Assembly: GCA_016342325.1 (NCBI GenBank)
Contig: JAEINR010000027.1
Coordinates: 1 to 59,235 of the forward strand
DNA from: Desulfobacterium sp.
GTDB lineage: Bacteria; Desulfobacterota; Desulfobacteria; Desulfobacterales; Desulfobacteraceae
Reading direction: 5' to 3'
Length of the DNA: 59,235 bases
The position numbers and the translations under genes were made by a program. Positions within the stretch are counted from its first letter, which is position 1; each line of letters begins with the position of its first letter. This document shows positions 7,526 to 15,502 of this stretch, in pieces. The notes beneath the pieces are model-generated. The model ran no database searches, had not been told where the DNA came from, and saw only the letters and a program-made list of their open reading frames with translations.

Positions 7526-8587
7526 ATGGACCAGGGATATATTAAGCTGTGGCGCAAATCATTAGATTCCGGCCTTATGCAGAACCCGAATCTGTGGTTT
7601 TTCTGGTGCTGGTGTCTTTTGAAAGCAAGCCACAAAAGACACAAACAGATGGTCGGGATGCAAGTTGTAGAGCTTCAACCTGGGCAGTTCATCTTTGGCA
7701 GAAAGGCCGCATCAAAGGACTTGGGGATAAGCGAAAGAAAGATTCGTACTTGTGTAGAAAAATTAAAAAAGCTTCAAAATCTGACCACCAAACCGACCAA
7801 CAGGTATAGCATTATATCGATTGTAAATTGGGATACTTACCAGCAAACTGATTGCAAAAGCGGCCAGCAAAGCGACCAACAAGTGACCAGCAAGCGACCA
7901 GCAAGTGACCACAAACAAGAATGTAAGAATGTAAGAATAAATAAAAAACCTTCTTCAAAATCAAATTTTGAAGGAGACGGATCTGAAGTTTATAAAACAA
8001 AAAAGAAACGCAATCTCACCGGCAAGAGATTAATCTCCTTCCTGGAATTCTGGGAAGCGTTTGGTTACAAATCGGGTAAGGCAGAAGCGGCCGATGCTTG
8101 GCTTGATATTCCAGAACTAACCGACGCCCTTGTTGACAGAATTTGTAATGCCGCAAAAAATGAGAACCAAAATAGGGCACAACTTAAATCCCAGGGCAAA
8201 ACCCCGAAGATGGCTCAAGGATGGCTCACGGGTCGAAGATGGGAGGATGAAGCCTGCCAGGCGGTAGGGGAAGCCAGAGCCCAAGCAGAGGGAAAGGCCC
8301 AAACTCGTCGAGTTGCAGAAGATGCAGCCCTGGCGCAGAACCAGGCAGAACAAGCTGAACGCAGCAAGGCTGTCAAGGCCAAACAAAAGGCAGTCGAGGC
8401 ATTGACAGACGATCAGCTTGCAGACCTGGACGGCTTCATCGATAAGCAGGATCTGAGCAAGATGTTGCGGCAACGATTCAACCGGGGGCACCGGGGCATG
8501 TTGAGACAGCAGTTTATTGACGATTTCCTTCCAGAGGGTGCAAGACCGCTTGATAGGGGGAAGCGGTTATCATCGGAACAGGGATAG
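7526..8587 (+). CDS. Phage-type replication initiation protein
   Basis: The 353-residue protein has the organisation of phage O-like/DnaD-like initiators. The N-terminal winged helix (about 10-105) includes LQPGQFIFGRKAASKDLGIS followed by the recognition-helix-like ERKIRTCVEKLKKL. A low-complexity linker is encoded by tandem 11-bp repeats. The C-terminal part is helical and Ala/Gln-rich. TTTAGGAGC precedes the ATG. The 11-bp units inside the gene look like the origin iterons it would bind, as in lambda O. The SF2 helicase gene follows 63 bases downstream. Assignment is by layout and winged-helix pattern, not by a named family. Confidence 0.65.
   Translation: MDQGYIKLWRKSLDSGLMQNPNLWFFWCWCLLKASHKRHKQMVGMQVVELQPGQFIFGRKAASKDLGISERKIRTCVEKLKKLQNLTTKPTNRYSIISIVNWDTYQQTDCKSGQQSDQQVTSKRPASDHKQECKNVRINKKPSSKSNFEGDGSEVYKTKKKRNLTGKRLISFLEFWEAFGYKSGKAEAADAWLDIPELTDALVDRICNAAKNENQNRAQLKSQGKTPKMAQGWLTGRRWEDEACQAVGEARAQAEGKAQTRRVAEDAALAQNQAEQAERSKAVKAKQKAVEALTDDQLADLDGFIDKQDLSKMLRQRFNRGHRGMLRQQFIDDFLPEGARPLDRGKRLSSEQG
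7860..7915 (+). repeat. Iteron array, candidate replication origin
   Basis: Tandem 11-bp units run through the rep gene: a leading GCGGCCAGCAAA, then GCGACCAACAA (7872), GTGACCAGCAA (7883), GCGACCAGCAA (7894) and GTGACCACAAA (7905). Two looser units lie at 7782-7803. Because 11 is not a multiple of three, the protein is not repetitive, so selection appears to act on the DNA. AT-rich DNA with GAATGTAA direct repeats and a TTCAAAAT/ATTTTGAA inverted repeat follows at 7918-7976, as expected for an unwinding region. Confidence 0.65.
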
Positions 8588-8650
8588 GCCAGAGCCTCAA
8601 GGCTGTAAGCATGGGACCGGTCAGAACAAAATCAAATCGAGGTTACGATA

Positions 8651-10015
8651 TTGAAATTTGAATTGAAATACAAGTTGGTTTTATCTGAACTCACCCCGGA
8701 AACCCGGGAGCATGTTAAGCGCGACCTCACCATGGCAAATCCGCTTTTTAACAACCTGGTTCGTTTGGACAAGCAGACTTATGGAACACCACGCCAGCTC
8801 TATTTTTTTGAGGAGCAGGGAGACTCCCTTGTTCTCCCCCGTGGATCAGCAGATCAGGTGTATCGGATCTGCCTGCAGCACGGGGAAGAGATAAATGTCA
8901 TTGATGAACGGCGAATCTTGCCTCCTGTCTCTTTTGATTCTAAGGGCAATTTGAAGCCATTTCAGAGCGATGCAGTTCAAGCCATACTGCCGTATACCCA
9001 TGGGGTCCTATCGTCGGGTACGGGATCAGGAAAGACCGTAATGGCCCTTGTTCTTATCGCCGAACGGAAACAACCCACTTTAATCATTGTCCACACCAAG
9101 GAATTGCTTCACCAATGGGTGGAGCGTGCCGGGCAGTTCCTGGGAATGGATCCGGGGGAAATCGGCATCATTGGCAATGGCAAGTTCGCCCTGGGCGATC
9201 GGGTGACCGTGGGCATGGTGCAGACCCTTTGCAAACGGGTTGACGAGGTCAAAGACCGGTTCGGCCACATCGTTGTTGATGAGTGCCACCGTTGCCCATC
9301 AAAAACCTTTCTTGACGTGATGACGGCCTTTGACGCCCGGTTCCTCCTGGGCCTTACCGCCACGGCCTACCGGCGGGACGGGTTGAGCCAGGTTATTTTT
9401 TGGCACCTGGGGGACCGGCGGCATGAAGTCCAGAAAGAGGATCTCCTAGACCAGGGGGACCTTTGCCAAGCTCAAGTGGTTTGGCATCGGACGAGCTTTG
9501 ACACGGTGCTGAACGCTTCCGAACAATACAGCCGGGTCTTGTCTGAACTTACCCAGGACCAGGCACGGAACCGGCAAATTTGCGGAGACGTTGCAGCGGA
9601 GAACAACCCAGGCATAAAACTTGTGCTCAGTGACCGGAAGGCACATTGCCAGGAACTCCAACGGATATTGAAAGAGGACCATGGCATCGATGCTGCCGTG
9701 TTGGTCGGGGGCCTATCGCAAAAAGCCCGAACCGCTGTCTCCGAGCAGATCCGCCAGGGGAAGGTGGATGTCCTCATTTGTACCGGGCAACTAATCGGGG
9801 AGGGCTATGATCTGCCGGAGCTGTCTGTTCTCTTCCTGGCAACCCCTATCAAATTCAGTGGCCGGCTTATTCAATACGTGGGCCGGATTCTGCGCCCTTC
9901 CCCGGGGAAAGACCTGGCCGTCATCCATGACTATGCGGATTCCAAGGTGGGGGTGCTGGATCATTCGGCCAAGGCTCGACAGCAAACCTATCAACAAGAA
10001 AAAATTGCAGCATAA
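8651..10015 (+). CDS. SF2 DEAD/DEAH-type helicase
   Basis: The 454-residue protein has a full set of superfamily 2 motifs. Walker A is GTGSGKT (123-129), motif II is DECH (210-213) and motif III is TAT (236-238). Later come a GEGYDLPELSVLFLATP stretch and the motif VI-like QYVGRILRP. The layout resembles XPB/UvsW-type helicases. The start is a TTG at 8651 with only a weak GAGG upstream; no better start fits. It lies between the replication initiator and the S49 peptidase genes and most likely unwinds DNA for element replication or recombination. The exact role is inferred. Confidence 0.85.
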   Translation: MKFELKYKLVLSELTPETREHVKRDLTMANPLFNNLVRLDKQTYGTPRQLYFFEEQGDSLVLPRGSADQVYRICLQHGEEINVIDERRILPPVSFDSKGNLKPFQSDAVQAILPYTHGVLSSGTGSGKTVMALVLIAERKQPTLIIVHTKELLHQWVERAGQFLGMDPGEIGIIGNGKFALGDRVTVGMVQTLCKRVDEVKDRFGHIVVDECHRCPSKTFLDVMTAFDARFLLGLTATAYRRDGLSQVIFWHLGDRRHEVQKEDLLDQGDLCQAQVVWHRTSFDTVLNASEQYSRVLSELTQDQARNRQICGDVAAENNPGIKLVLSDRKAHCQELQRILKEDHGIDAAVLVGGLSQKARTAVSEQIRQGKVDVLICTGQLIGEGYDLPELSVLFLATPIKFSGRLIQYVGRILRPSPGKDLAVIHDYADSKVGVLDHSAKARQQTYQQEKIAA

Positions 10016-10036
10016 CAACTATAAGGAAACAACAGC

Positions 10037-11056
10037 ATGAAACCAAATTTCAAATTTAACCTCAAACCCCTGATGCTGGCAGAAACAGCCACCAGCGCCT
10101 TATTGAACGGCAACCTCGATGCGGCCGTGATCAAACGAGCAGCAGCACCGGGAGCCACCACACCATCCAGTGCCTCAACCCAGGCTGGGGTGATAACGAT
10201 CCGGGGGGCCATGTTCCCCTCAACATACCAGCGCCTCGATTACATGCTTGACCTGATGGCGGCTGAATGTGGGGCCATCGTCCTCGATATCAATTCCCCT
10301 GGCGGCATGGTGGCGGGATGCTTTGATCTCTCTGATAAGATTTACCTCTTACGCCAGAAGGTGCCCATTTACACCATTGTGGGTGAATCCTGCTATTCAG
10401 CCGCCTATTGTCTTGCCAGTGCATCAACAAAGATTTTTCTTGCCCGGTCTGCCGGCGTTGGCTCCATTGGGGTGATTGCCGTCCATGTTGATCAATCCGG
10501 ATTTGATGAGAGAATGGGGGTGAAATATACCCCGGTTTATGCCGGCACCAAAAAAAACGATTGCAGCCCACATGCGGCATTGTCCCCCAGGGCTATGGCC
10601 GACCTGAAAGAGTCCATTGACGACAGTTATGAAACCTTTTGCCAAACCGTTGCCAGGAACCGGGGTATCCTTGCCGCCAACGTTAAGCAGACAGAGGCGG
10701 GGATATTCTACGGCCAGGGAGCTATCGAGGCCGGGTTGGTTGATGTCATTGCTTCACGAAAAGACGCTTTTCAATCCATTGCCCTGGATCTCTCCAAGAG
10801 CACCGGACCGAAGGCCAGCGCCACCACACCCAAGGCGGCCGCATCCAAAACACCCATGCTGGACTCCATAGCATCCTCCACACCCAAGACCAAAGCACAG
10901 AACCCCAACGCCCTGGTAGAGGACGCGAAGAAAAGAGCCCAGGCAGCAGTATTGAAAGCCTTTGACAAGGTCGCCAAGACCAACACACCAACAGACACAA
11001 AAGCAGTACCCACACTTTCGATAAGAATACCCACCGGAACATCATATCTTCACTAA
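10037..11056 (+). CDS. S49-family (SppA/prohead protease-like) peptidase
   Basis: The 339-residue protein contains the S49 core. DINSPGG lies at 84-90, the candidate nucleophile Ser121 in GESCYSAAY, the GVGSIGV loop at 140-146, and GTKKND with Lys172/173 as the general base. There is no signal peptide. A soluble S49 peptidase in a phage-like island recalls lambda gpC, which processes prohead proteins. The C-terminal 90 residues are Ala/Thr/Lys-rich and low complexity. The coiled-coil gene follows 13 bases downstream, possibly its partner or substrate. A classical membrane-associated signal-peptide peptidase is less likely. Confidence 0.85.
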   Translation: MKPNFKFNLKPLMLAETATSALLNGNLDAAVIKRAAAPGATTPSSASTQAGVITIRGAMFPSTYQRLDYMLDLMAAECGAIVLDINSPGGMVAGCFDLSDKIYLLRQKVPIYTIVGESCYSAAYCLASASTKIFLARSAGVGSIGVIAVHVDQSGFDERMGVKYTPVYAGTKKNDCSPHAALSPRAMADLKESIDDSYETFCQTVARNRGILAANVKQTEAGIFYGQGAIEAGLVDVIASRKDAFQSIALDLSKSTGPKASATTPKAAASKTPMLDSIASSTPKTKAQNPNALVEDAKKRAQAAVLKAFDKVAKTNTPTDTKAVPTLSIRIPTGTSYLH

Positions 11057-11069
11057 GAAGGAGCACTAC

Positions 11070-11732
11070 ATGTTTAAAATCATCAAAGACGAAAATGCCA
11101 CAGTAGAACAGCTTGCCCAGGGATTTGTCAGGATTGAAGAGTTCAAGGTAAGTCTCGCCGACGACCACCAGACCACTTACAATAACCTTGTCGATCTCCA
11201 ACAGGAGTCCCTTTCAGGTGGCAACGTTGCCGCCAAGATCAAAAAGACCAAGGCCGAGCTTGAGGATATCGGCACCAAACAGGAGGCTTGCGACCGGGGC
11301 ATGGAACAGATCAAGGGCCTGATTGCCCCGTTGATTCCCGTGGAGGCAAAGAAACGGGTGGAAACCCTGGATGCTGATTATGATGTGTTGCAGGCCGAGG
11401 AGCTGGGACTGTACCGAGATTTCTTCACAGCCTGCGCCAAGGCCATCGCCCTGCGCGAGAAGATCAAGGGGATAGACTACACGTATACCAGTTCCAGCGA
11501 GATGAGAGAAGACTCTCCAAAGCTCGACGTTCAGGCTTTTCACTTGATGAACACGGAAGATTCAATGTTTTTGACCGAGCAGGTCAAGAAGGCCCGTGAA
11601 GAGGTCGGACAGTTCAGGCCAGTAGAGAGACGCATGAGCGCCGTTGCAGATGAAGCAAACCACTTGAGGGATATGTTGGGAGACTTCAACCCCGAGACCC
11701 AGACAGAGAAGATTATCGCCGCTTACAGGTAG
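11070..11732 (+). CDS. Coiled-coil protein, possible scaffold or substrate of the S49 peptidase
   Basis: The 220-residue, charged, mostly helical protein has no recognised domain. Coiled-coil-like stretches lie at about 15-100 (AAKIKKTKAELEDIGTKQE is typical) and 165-205. AGAAGGAG lies eight bases before the ATG, and the gene follows the S49 peptidase by 13 bases, so the pair is one operon. A terminator follows. In phages a protease followed by a helical protein often means a scaffold; here that is conjecture from order and composition only. Confidence 0.6.
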   Translation: MFKIIKDENATVEQLAQGFVRIEEFKVSLADDHQTTYNNLVDLQQESLSGGNVAAKIKKTKAELEDIGTKQEACDRGMEQIKGLIAPLIPVEAKKRVETLDADYDVLQAEELGLYRDFFTACAKAIALREKIKGIDYTYTSSSEMREDSPKLDVQAFHLMNTEDSMFLTEQVKKAREEVGQFRPVERRMSAVADEANHLRDMLGDFNPETQTEKIIAAYR

Positions 11733-11737
11733 AATGC

Positions 11738-11778
11738 AGGCCCGGTGCTCCTGTCATGGTTGGAGTGCCGGGCCTTTT
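11738..11778 (+). terminator. Strong rho-independent terminator
   Basis: AGGCCCGGTGCTCC (11738-11751) pairs with GGAGTGCCGGGCCT (11762-11775), followed by a short T run. It ends the S49 peptidase and coiled-coil operon. Confidence 0.8.
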
Positions 11779-12010
11779 AAGAGACTGTTTAAATGCGGGG
11801 AGCCAAGACAAATAGTCTCCCTGCTTCTTGTTATTTTTTACACTTACGACTTTCGTATTGTAGGTGGCCATAGCTGGTAAAACATGTTGAATTTTAAAAA
11901 CTCGGGTCCTTCCTGGACCTTTCAATTACACGGGTAGGCAAGGCGCGAATTTTCTCTATTTACAGGTTCGAAATAACCCGGTTCCGGTTCCGGTTTCATG
12001 GGCTACTTGA

Positions 12011-12259
12011 ATGAATAAAAAAGTGACAAACCGCAATAAAAAGCAAATGGGTGGCTTAATGAGTTCCGCAACAAAAGAAAGAACAGGTCTCCTCATGGGA
12101 AAAAAAGAAATTCAGGCATTTCTAAACGACATGCCAAATCACACATTGATGAAACTCATGGCTGATGGCTTGCCGGTCCGAATCCTTGAGGGTGGTCGGT
12201 GGATAGCCCACAAAGAGAACCTGGAGACGTTTTTTATGAAGTATGCAAAAGGATCTTGA
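12011..12259 (+). CDS. Small helix-turn-helix protein
   Basis: The protein has up to 82 residues. Its C-terminal part reads as a MerR/excisionase-type winged helix: LLMGKKEIQAFLN, then HTLMKLMADGLPVRILEGGRW and AHKENLETFFMKY. The start is uncertain. The ATG at 12011 adds a basic tail, and the ATG at 12059 also fits; neither has a strong ribosome site. It stands alone between the peptidase operon and the cargo modules, and could regulate either. Relation to the AlpA-like gene at 7195 is distant. Confidence 0.6.
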   Translation: MNKKVTNRNKKQMGGLMSSATKERTGLLMGKKEIQAFLNDMPNHTLMKLMADGLPVRILEGGRWIAHKENLETFFMKYAKGS

Positions 12260-12482
12260 AACCTGGTGATCCTTTTGCAAATGATGAACCGGCTTATTTT
12301 TCAGCCCGTCAAGGGGAGTGCACGTTAATATGCCAACCTTGGCACGGGAGCATGCCATACAAAAGAAATAATCACACGTTCCGACATTACACTTTCAACC
12401 CTTCACAAATTGAATAAAAACTTGATTCAATCTAAAATCTCTGAAGATTCCCGTCGATAAAGTATTTCAGGAGATGATTGAA
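12260..12482. other. Leader of cargo module A
   Basis: No gene is seen. From about 12396 the sequence is similar to 15412-15502 (TTCACAAA..TGAATAAA, then a GATTGAAATGAA-type start), so this is the start of a duplicated module. A short scrap near 12305-12325 resembles the end of the small-ORF family at 15503. Confidence 0.45.
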
Positions 12483-12704
12483 ATGAATGATAATTTCAAA
12501 TGGGTTTCAGGGGTGCTGAAGCTATCCCCTTTTCATCCCCTGCCGGGATCAGCCGGGCCGGGCTTGTCGCTGGGACATTATGCCCCACCAGGATTAATTA
12601 TAACAGCTTCGCCTTTCATCCATATGCCCATGGGAACCATAATTATTGGACTCCGTCAAAAGCGTCCAGGGGAAACGCTTGAGAAGGGGGATAAACTTCA
12701 CTGA
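12483..12704 (+). pseudogene. Frameshifted copy of the MNDNFK small-protein gene
   Basis: It starts as MNDNFKWVSG after AGGAGATGATTGAA, like the intact copy at 15503. Mid-way the reading frame is lost: the DNA for ISPAGISRAG-like residues is present but in another frame relative to the start. The frame that stays open runs to 12704 across a 104-bp repeat. It is best viewed as a degenerate copy. Confidence 0.45.
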
Positions 12705-12756
12705 CCCCCTTTCCGATCTCCACGACCTGACCCCGGTAAAACCCGGAGCAGGTATC
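12653..12756 (+). repeat. 104-bp direct repeat, module A copy
   Basis: This copy matches 15730-15833 at 102 of 104 positions. It contains an AGGGGAAACGCTTGAGAAG segment and a TAAAACCCGGAGCAGG end. A diverged third version lies near 15215-15290. Its near identity, compared with the divergence around it, suggests recent conversion or conserved function. Confidence 0.85.
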
Positions 12757-12825
12757 CCAAAACGGGGAGCCATGTCAAGACGCACACATTTTTGACAGAG
12801 TCTTTAATGTAATTTCGTTTTAAAT

Positions 12826-12846
12826 CCGCACAGTGTGCGGTTTTAT
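12826..12846 (+). terminator. Short hairpin terminator
   Basis: CCGCAC and GTGCGG (12826-12840) form a tight hairpin with a three-base loop, preceded by A residues and followed by TTTTAT. Confidence 0.5.
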
Positions 12847-12868
12847 CAGGGCAGGAACGACTTAATAA

Positions 12869-13201
12869 AACTTAAAATTCAAGCAGACCGCCCAAGGGAT
12901 TTTTGATATAGGGCAACGCTTAATCGAGATCAAGGAAGGCCTTGGGCATGGCAACTGGTTCCCTTGGCTTGAGGCTGAATTTGGCTGGTCCGACACAACA
13001 GCAAGAAGATTTATTCGAACCGCTGAAAGATTTGGAAACCAGGCGAACTCGCCTGATTTGGATTTTGCCAAAGAAACCCTTTTCCTCCTATCTCAAGACA
13101 ACACCCCCGAACCGGTCCGACAAGAAGCCATAGAAAGATCCGAATCCAGAGAGAAGGTCAAACATCGCCTGGCGCCGATTTGTTCCCGGATCTCATATTG
13201 A
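12869..13201 (+). pseudogene. 5'-truncated DUF3102-type gene
   Basis: An open frame of 110 codons without a start codon follows a stop at 12866. It reads IFDIGQRLIEIKEGLGHG, then FPWLEAEFGWSDTTARRFI, then AERFG, which is the DUF3102 pattern. The usual N-terminal helical part is missing. The last residues suggest a frameshift, because another frame reads DLFPDLIL. It interrupts cargo module A but is absent from module B. The family is common in mobile elements, with unknown function. Confidence 0.65.
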
Positions 13202-13412
13202 CTAGGGCAACCATGACGTTTCCGGTCACACTTTCTATTTCAATCCTGTCCACTGGGGAATCTCCATCACCGGAGGCCCCTTTTAGAGCTTACCCCAAAG
13301 AGGGTTATTCTCCAATAAACTTTGATTTTAATGGCAGCACCCTTGCTATCTTTTTGATCATGTTGTATCTGAAATAAGTCCCGTTGTTGGTAATTAAATA
13401 GATAACCCTTCC

Positions 13413-13463
13413 GGATAACATACAGCAGCAACATGCTACTCGGAAAAAAACTTGTGAATAATT
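13413..13463 (+). repeat. Landing-site left repeat, copy A
   Basis: These 51 bases match 16036-16086 at 46 positions (shared core CATACAGCAGC). Similarity between the modules stops abruptly at the end of this repeat in both places, and a different cargo follows each. It therefore marks the left border of the two insertions. Confidence 0.75.
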
Positions 13464-13511
13464 GGTTGAATGGGACACCGGGAGTGGGCTGGAAAATTGC
13501 CCGATTATATG

Positions 13512-13540
13512 CTACTGCTGAAGTAAGGCTTCAGCAGTAG
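13512..13540 (+). promoter_or_regulatory. Perfect 12-bp hairpin before cargo gene 1
   Basis: CTACTGCTGAAG and CTTCAGCAGTAG flank a five-base loop. No T run follows, so it may be an operator, a transcript structure or part of a recombination site rather than a terminator. Confidence 0.45.
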
Positions 13541-13614
13541 TTCAATAGATGGCCTTTGCACTCGCAGAATAAATCAGGTATGAATACAGGTTCTTTTTAG
13601 GGGAGGAATATCTT

Positions 13615-14484
13615 ATGAGAAAAAAAGTGTTTGCATTTTTAATTGGTCTGTTCTTGATTTCAGGGTATGTGCAGGCTGAGGAAGTTGTGGTTTCACCAGA
13701 GTTGAAAAAGTTAATTCAGGAACAGAATGAACTTAGAAAAAAGGCAGACGCGGTTCAGAAAGAAGTAGAACGGCTGACGTTTATTAGAGACAATCCACGC
13801 GAAGCCGTTAAAAAACTTATTGAACCATTGGAGAAGGTTGGAGAACTCGCGGAGGTTGTGACACCTAAAGATGAAAGTGATGTGAAAGGTGCAATCCTTC
13901 AGAAAAATACAGGGGATTTGGCAAATATAGCCAAAGAGCAGGGGAGTAAACTGGGGGCTGGTGTAAGCGGTGCTATGAAAGGTGCCGGAGCCGTGGATAT
14001 CGGCTTTCAAGCAGGCATAGGAGTAGCGAGCATTTTACTTCTTAAAAAGTATAATGAGTTGCAAGAACAATACCGAAAGGATCAAGGTGCGATCCGGTCG
14101 GGAGAGATAGAAAAGCTGGAGAATCAGGCCGCTCAATTTGAAGATCAGGCTAATAAAAAGCTCGAAGAGGCTATTGCAAAAAAAATCGAGGATGATGCCA
14201 AATATGCGGAAGTTAAAGCCAAAGAGGAAAAAGCTGTAAGGGAAAAAGCTGCAAGGGAAAAAGCTGCAAGGGAAAAAGCTGCAAGGGAAAAAGCTGCAAG
14301 GGAAAAAGCTGCAAGGGAAAAAGCCGCAAAGGAAAAAGCCGTAAGGAAGGCTGCGGAAGAGAGGTTGAAAAGCTGGAAAAAAGACAGGTACCATGGAACT
14401 GGTAACCTTGAGGACCAACGAGATATGATACCAGATAAAGATTTCACTATAGATGACTTTAATTCCATTGGCTCAGAATATTAA
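13615..14484 (+). CDS. Exported coiled-coil protein with REKAA repeats (cargo 1)
   Basis: The 289-residue protein begins with a clear signal peptide (MRKKVFAFLIGLFLISGYVQA, cleavage near 21/22), so it is periplasmic or secreted. Residues 25-58 and 145-200 look like coiled coil. Residues 110-143 are Gly/Ala-rich and hydrophobic, a possible membrane-inserting or glycine-zipper segment. Residues 207-246 are perfect REKAA/KEKAA-type pentapeptide repeats encoded by a 15-bp tandem repeat. The C-terminal 40 residues are acidic. GGGGAGGAATATCTT precedes the ATG. I recognise no family. It is the cargo of the first landing-site module. Confidence 0.7.
   Translation: MRKKVFAFLIGLFLISGYVQAEEVVVSPELKKLIQEQNELRKKADAVQKEVERLTFIRDNPREAVKKLIEPLEKVGELAEVVTPKDESDVKGAILQKNTGDLANIAKEQGSKLGAGVSGAMKGAGAVDIGFQAGIGVASILLLKKYNELQEQYRKDQGAIRSGEIEKLENQAAQFEDQANKKLEEAIAKKIEDDAKYAEVKAKEEKAVREKAAREKAAREKAAREKAAREKAAREKAAKEKAVRKAAEERLKSWKKDRYHGTGNLEDQRDMIPDKDFTIDDFNSIGSEY
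14233..14337 (+). repeat. Seven tandem 15-bp units within cargo gene 1
   Basis: Seven 15-bp units, five of them GCTGCAAGGGAAAAA with variants at each end, encode the pentapeptide repeat. Such arrays expand and contract, so allele length may vary between strains without shifting the frame. Confidence 0.9.
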
Positions 14485-14825
14485 TGTGAATGTACTGATC
14501 CGGCTGAAAATACTCGCCAAAACGAAGCGACAATGCGTGCGAAATCAAGATTTTGAAGGCCATTCTCTTGTTTGACCAAGTCACTATACTGAAGATATAA
14601 AAAAAATAAATGGAGTTGATCATAACTCCGGCCACTTTGAACAGATTTTTTTCGAACTGAAAAATAAAACATGTAATGTCAGGTATTCGAAGACGGTTCA
14701 AATTCATAATTTGTATAAGTGGCCCATCTTATGATCAAGCCCAAATAAATGATACCCTTGAAATCATTTTAGGCTAACGTTTTTGACCCCAAAAACAGCA
14801 CTTTAAGAATTTAATATGGTTTTTC
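14485..14825. other. Gap between cargo gene 1 and attC-like palindrome
   Basis: No gene is supported. Overlapping minus-strand frames of 62-82 codons lack ribosome sites and recognisable motifs. A plus-strand frame without a start covers about 14605-14732. The region is AT-rich. Confidence 0.4.
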
Positions 14826-14884
14826 TAACTTTGCTCTTACAACGGATCGCAAAAAGCCGTGACCGCTGAAGAGCAAAGTTAAGC
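14826..14884 (+). other. attC-like palindrome at the end of cargo module A
   Basis: TAACTTTGCTCTT (14826-14838) pairs perfectly with AAGAGCAAAGTTA (14869-14881). The right end reads GTTAAGC, fitting the integron core GTTRRRY, and the left end CTAAC is its partial complement. An inner CGG/CCG stem and the length of about 60 bases fit short attC sites. The homology shared with 17695-17742 starts right after its G. It could also be just a hairpin, since its arms lack the usual spacer between core boxes. Confidence 0.45.
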
Positions 14885-14926
14885 AGGCACATAAAAACTA
14901 AATATTAATATGCGTTTTTATACATT
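14879..14926 (+). repeat. Landing-site right repeat, copy A
   Basis: Similar to 17695-17742. Both begin TTAA directly after the G of an attC-type core, share CATA then A-rich DNA, and end in the identical ATGCGTTTTTATACATT. The coincidence with the predicted G|TT crossover point is the key observation. Confidence 0.65.
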
Positions 14927-15502
14927 ATAATCTCTTCTCTACTCCCGATTGTCCTCCCTGGGTACGCCTTAAGATCTTAAGCTGTATCCAGGGTGCTTTC
15001 CCGGCAACCGATCTGGAAGCAGTTCCTCGGCCAAAAAAGGATTCATGAACCAGGGCAACGGTTCGGGGCGTACCCCCTTGCCCTGGACTCATCCGGCACC
15101 GGATGCGTTCTATTCTCCCGTGACACCCTTTTTCACCCGGTGGAGGCGTGACAGTACTTCTTGGCGCAATAATGCGTTAATCCATAAAGGGGGCCGTAAA
15201 AACCGGACACCCTTTAAATTCAAGGGGAGGGTATTCTATACCGCCCCTTTCCCGGTGCTCACGATCTGATACCGGTAAAACACGGAACAGCCGACGACTC
15301 ACCCCAAAAATGGGGACGGTGCCGGGCCTGGATCTCTACCTCATAAAACCTCAAATTCAAACCGGCGCTGGGAGATTCCTGCACGCCTGGTGAAGCCGCT
15401 CTGGTGCCACCTTCTCACCCATTCACAAACTGAATAAATGTTTGACGCAATTTCAAATCGTTGGAAACACCTATAAATGAAGAGTTTGAGGACGAGATTA
15501 AA
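14927..15502. other. Leader of cargo module B with degenerate repeats
   Basis: No intact gene is seen. About 15045-15150 resembles the end of the MNDNFK small-protein family (GTGACACCC..GGAGGCGTGAC). 15215-15290 resembles the 104-bp repeat in diverged form. From 15412 it aligns with module A from 12396. Confidence 0.45.

Larger units (their letters stand above)
13202..13614. other. Upstream region of cargo gene 1
   Basis: No gene is recognised. From about 13208 the sequence is homologous to 15858-16086, the same place in module B, ending with the 51-bp repeat. Beyond 13464 it is unique to module A and includes a perfect 12-bp hairpin (13512-13540) and the ribosome site of the next gene (GGGGAGGAA). 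Confidence 0.5.

Noticed and set aside
7860-7915. CRISPR array
   Set aside because: Units are 11 bp in direct contact, without spacers, and lie inside a replication gene. An iteron array explains them.
11713-11925. 70-codon minus-strand frame after the coiled-coil gene
   Set aside because: It covers the terminator hairpin and the end of the upstream gene, with no ribosome site or motif.
14233-14337. CRISPR or origin repeats
   Set aside because: The 15-bp units are in phase with codons and encode the REKAA pentapeptides of cargo gene 1; there are no spacers.
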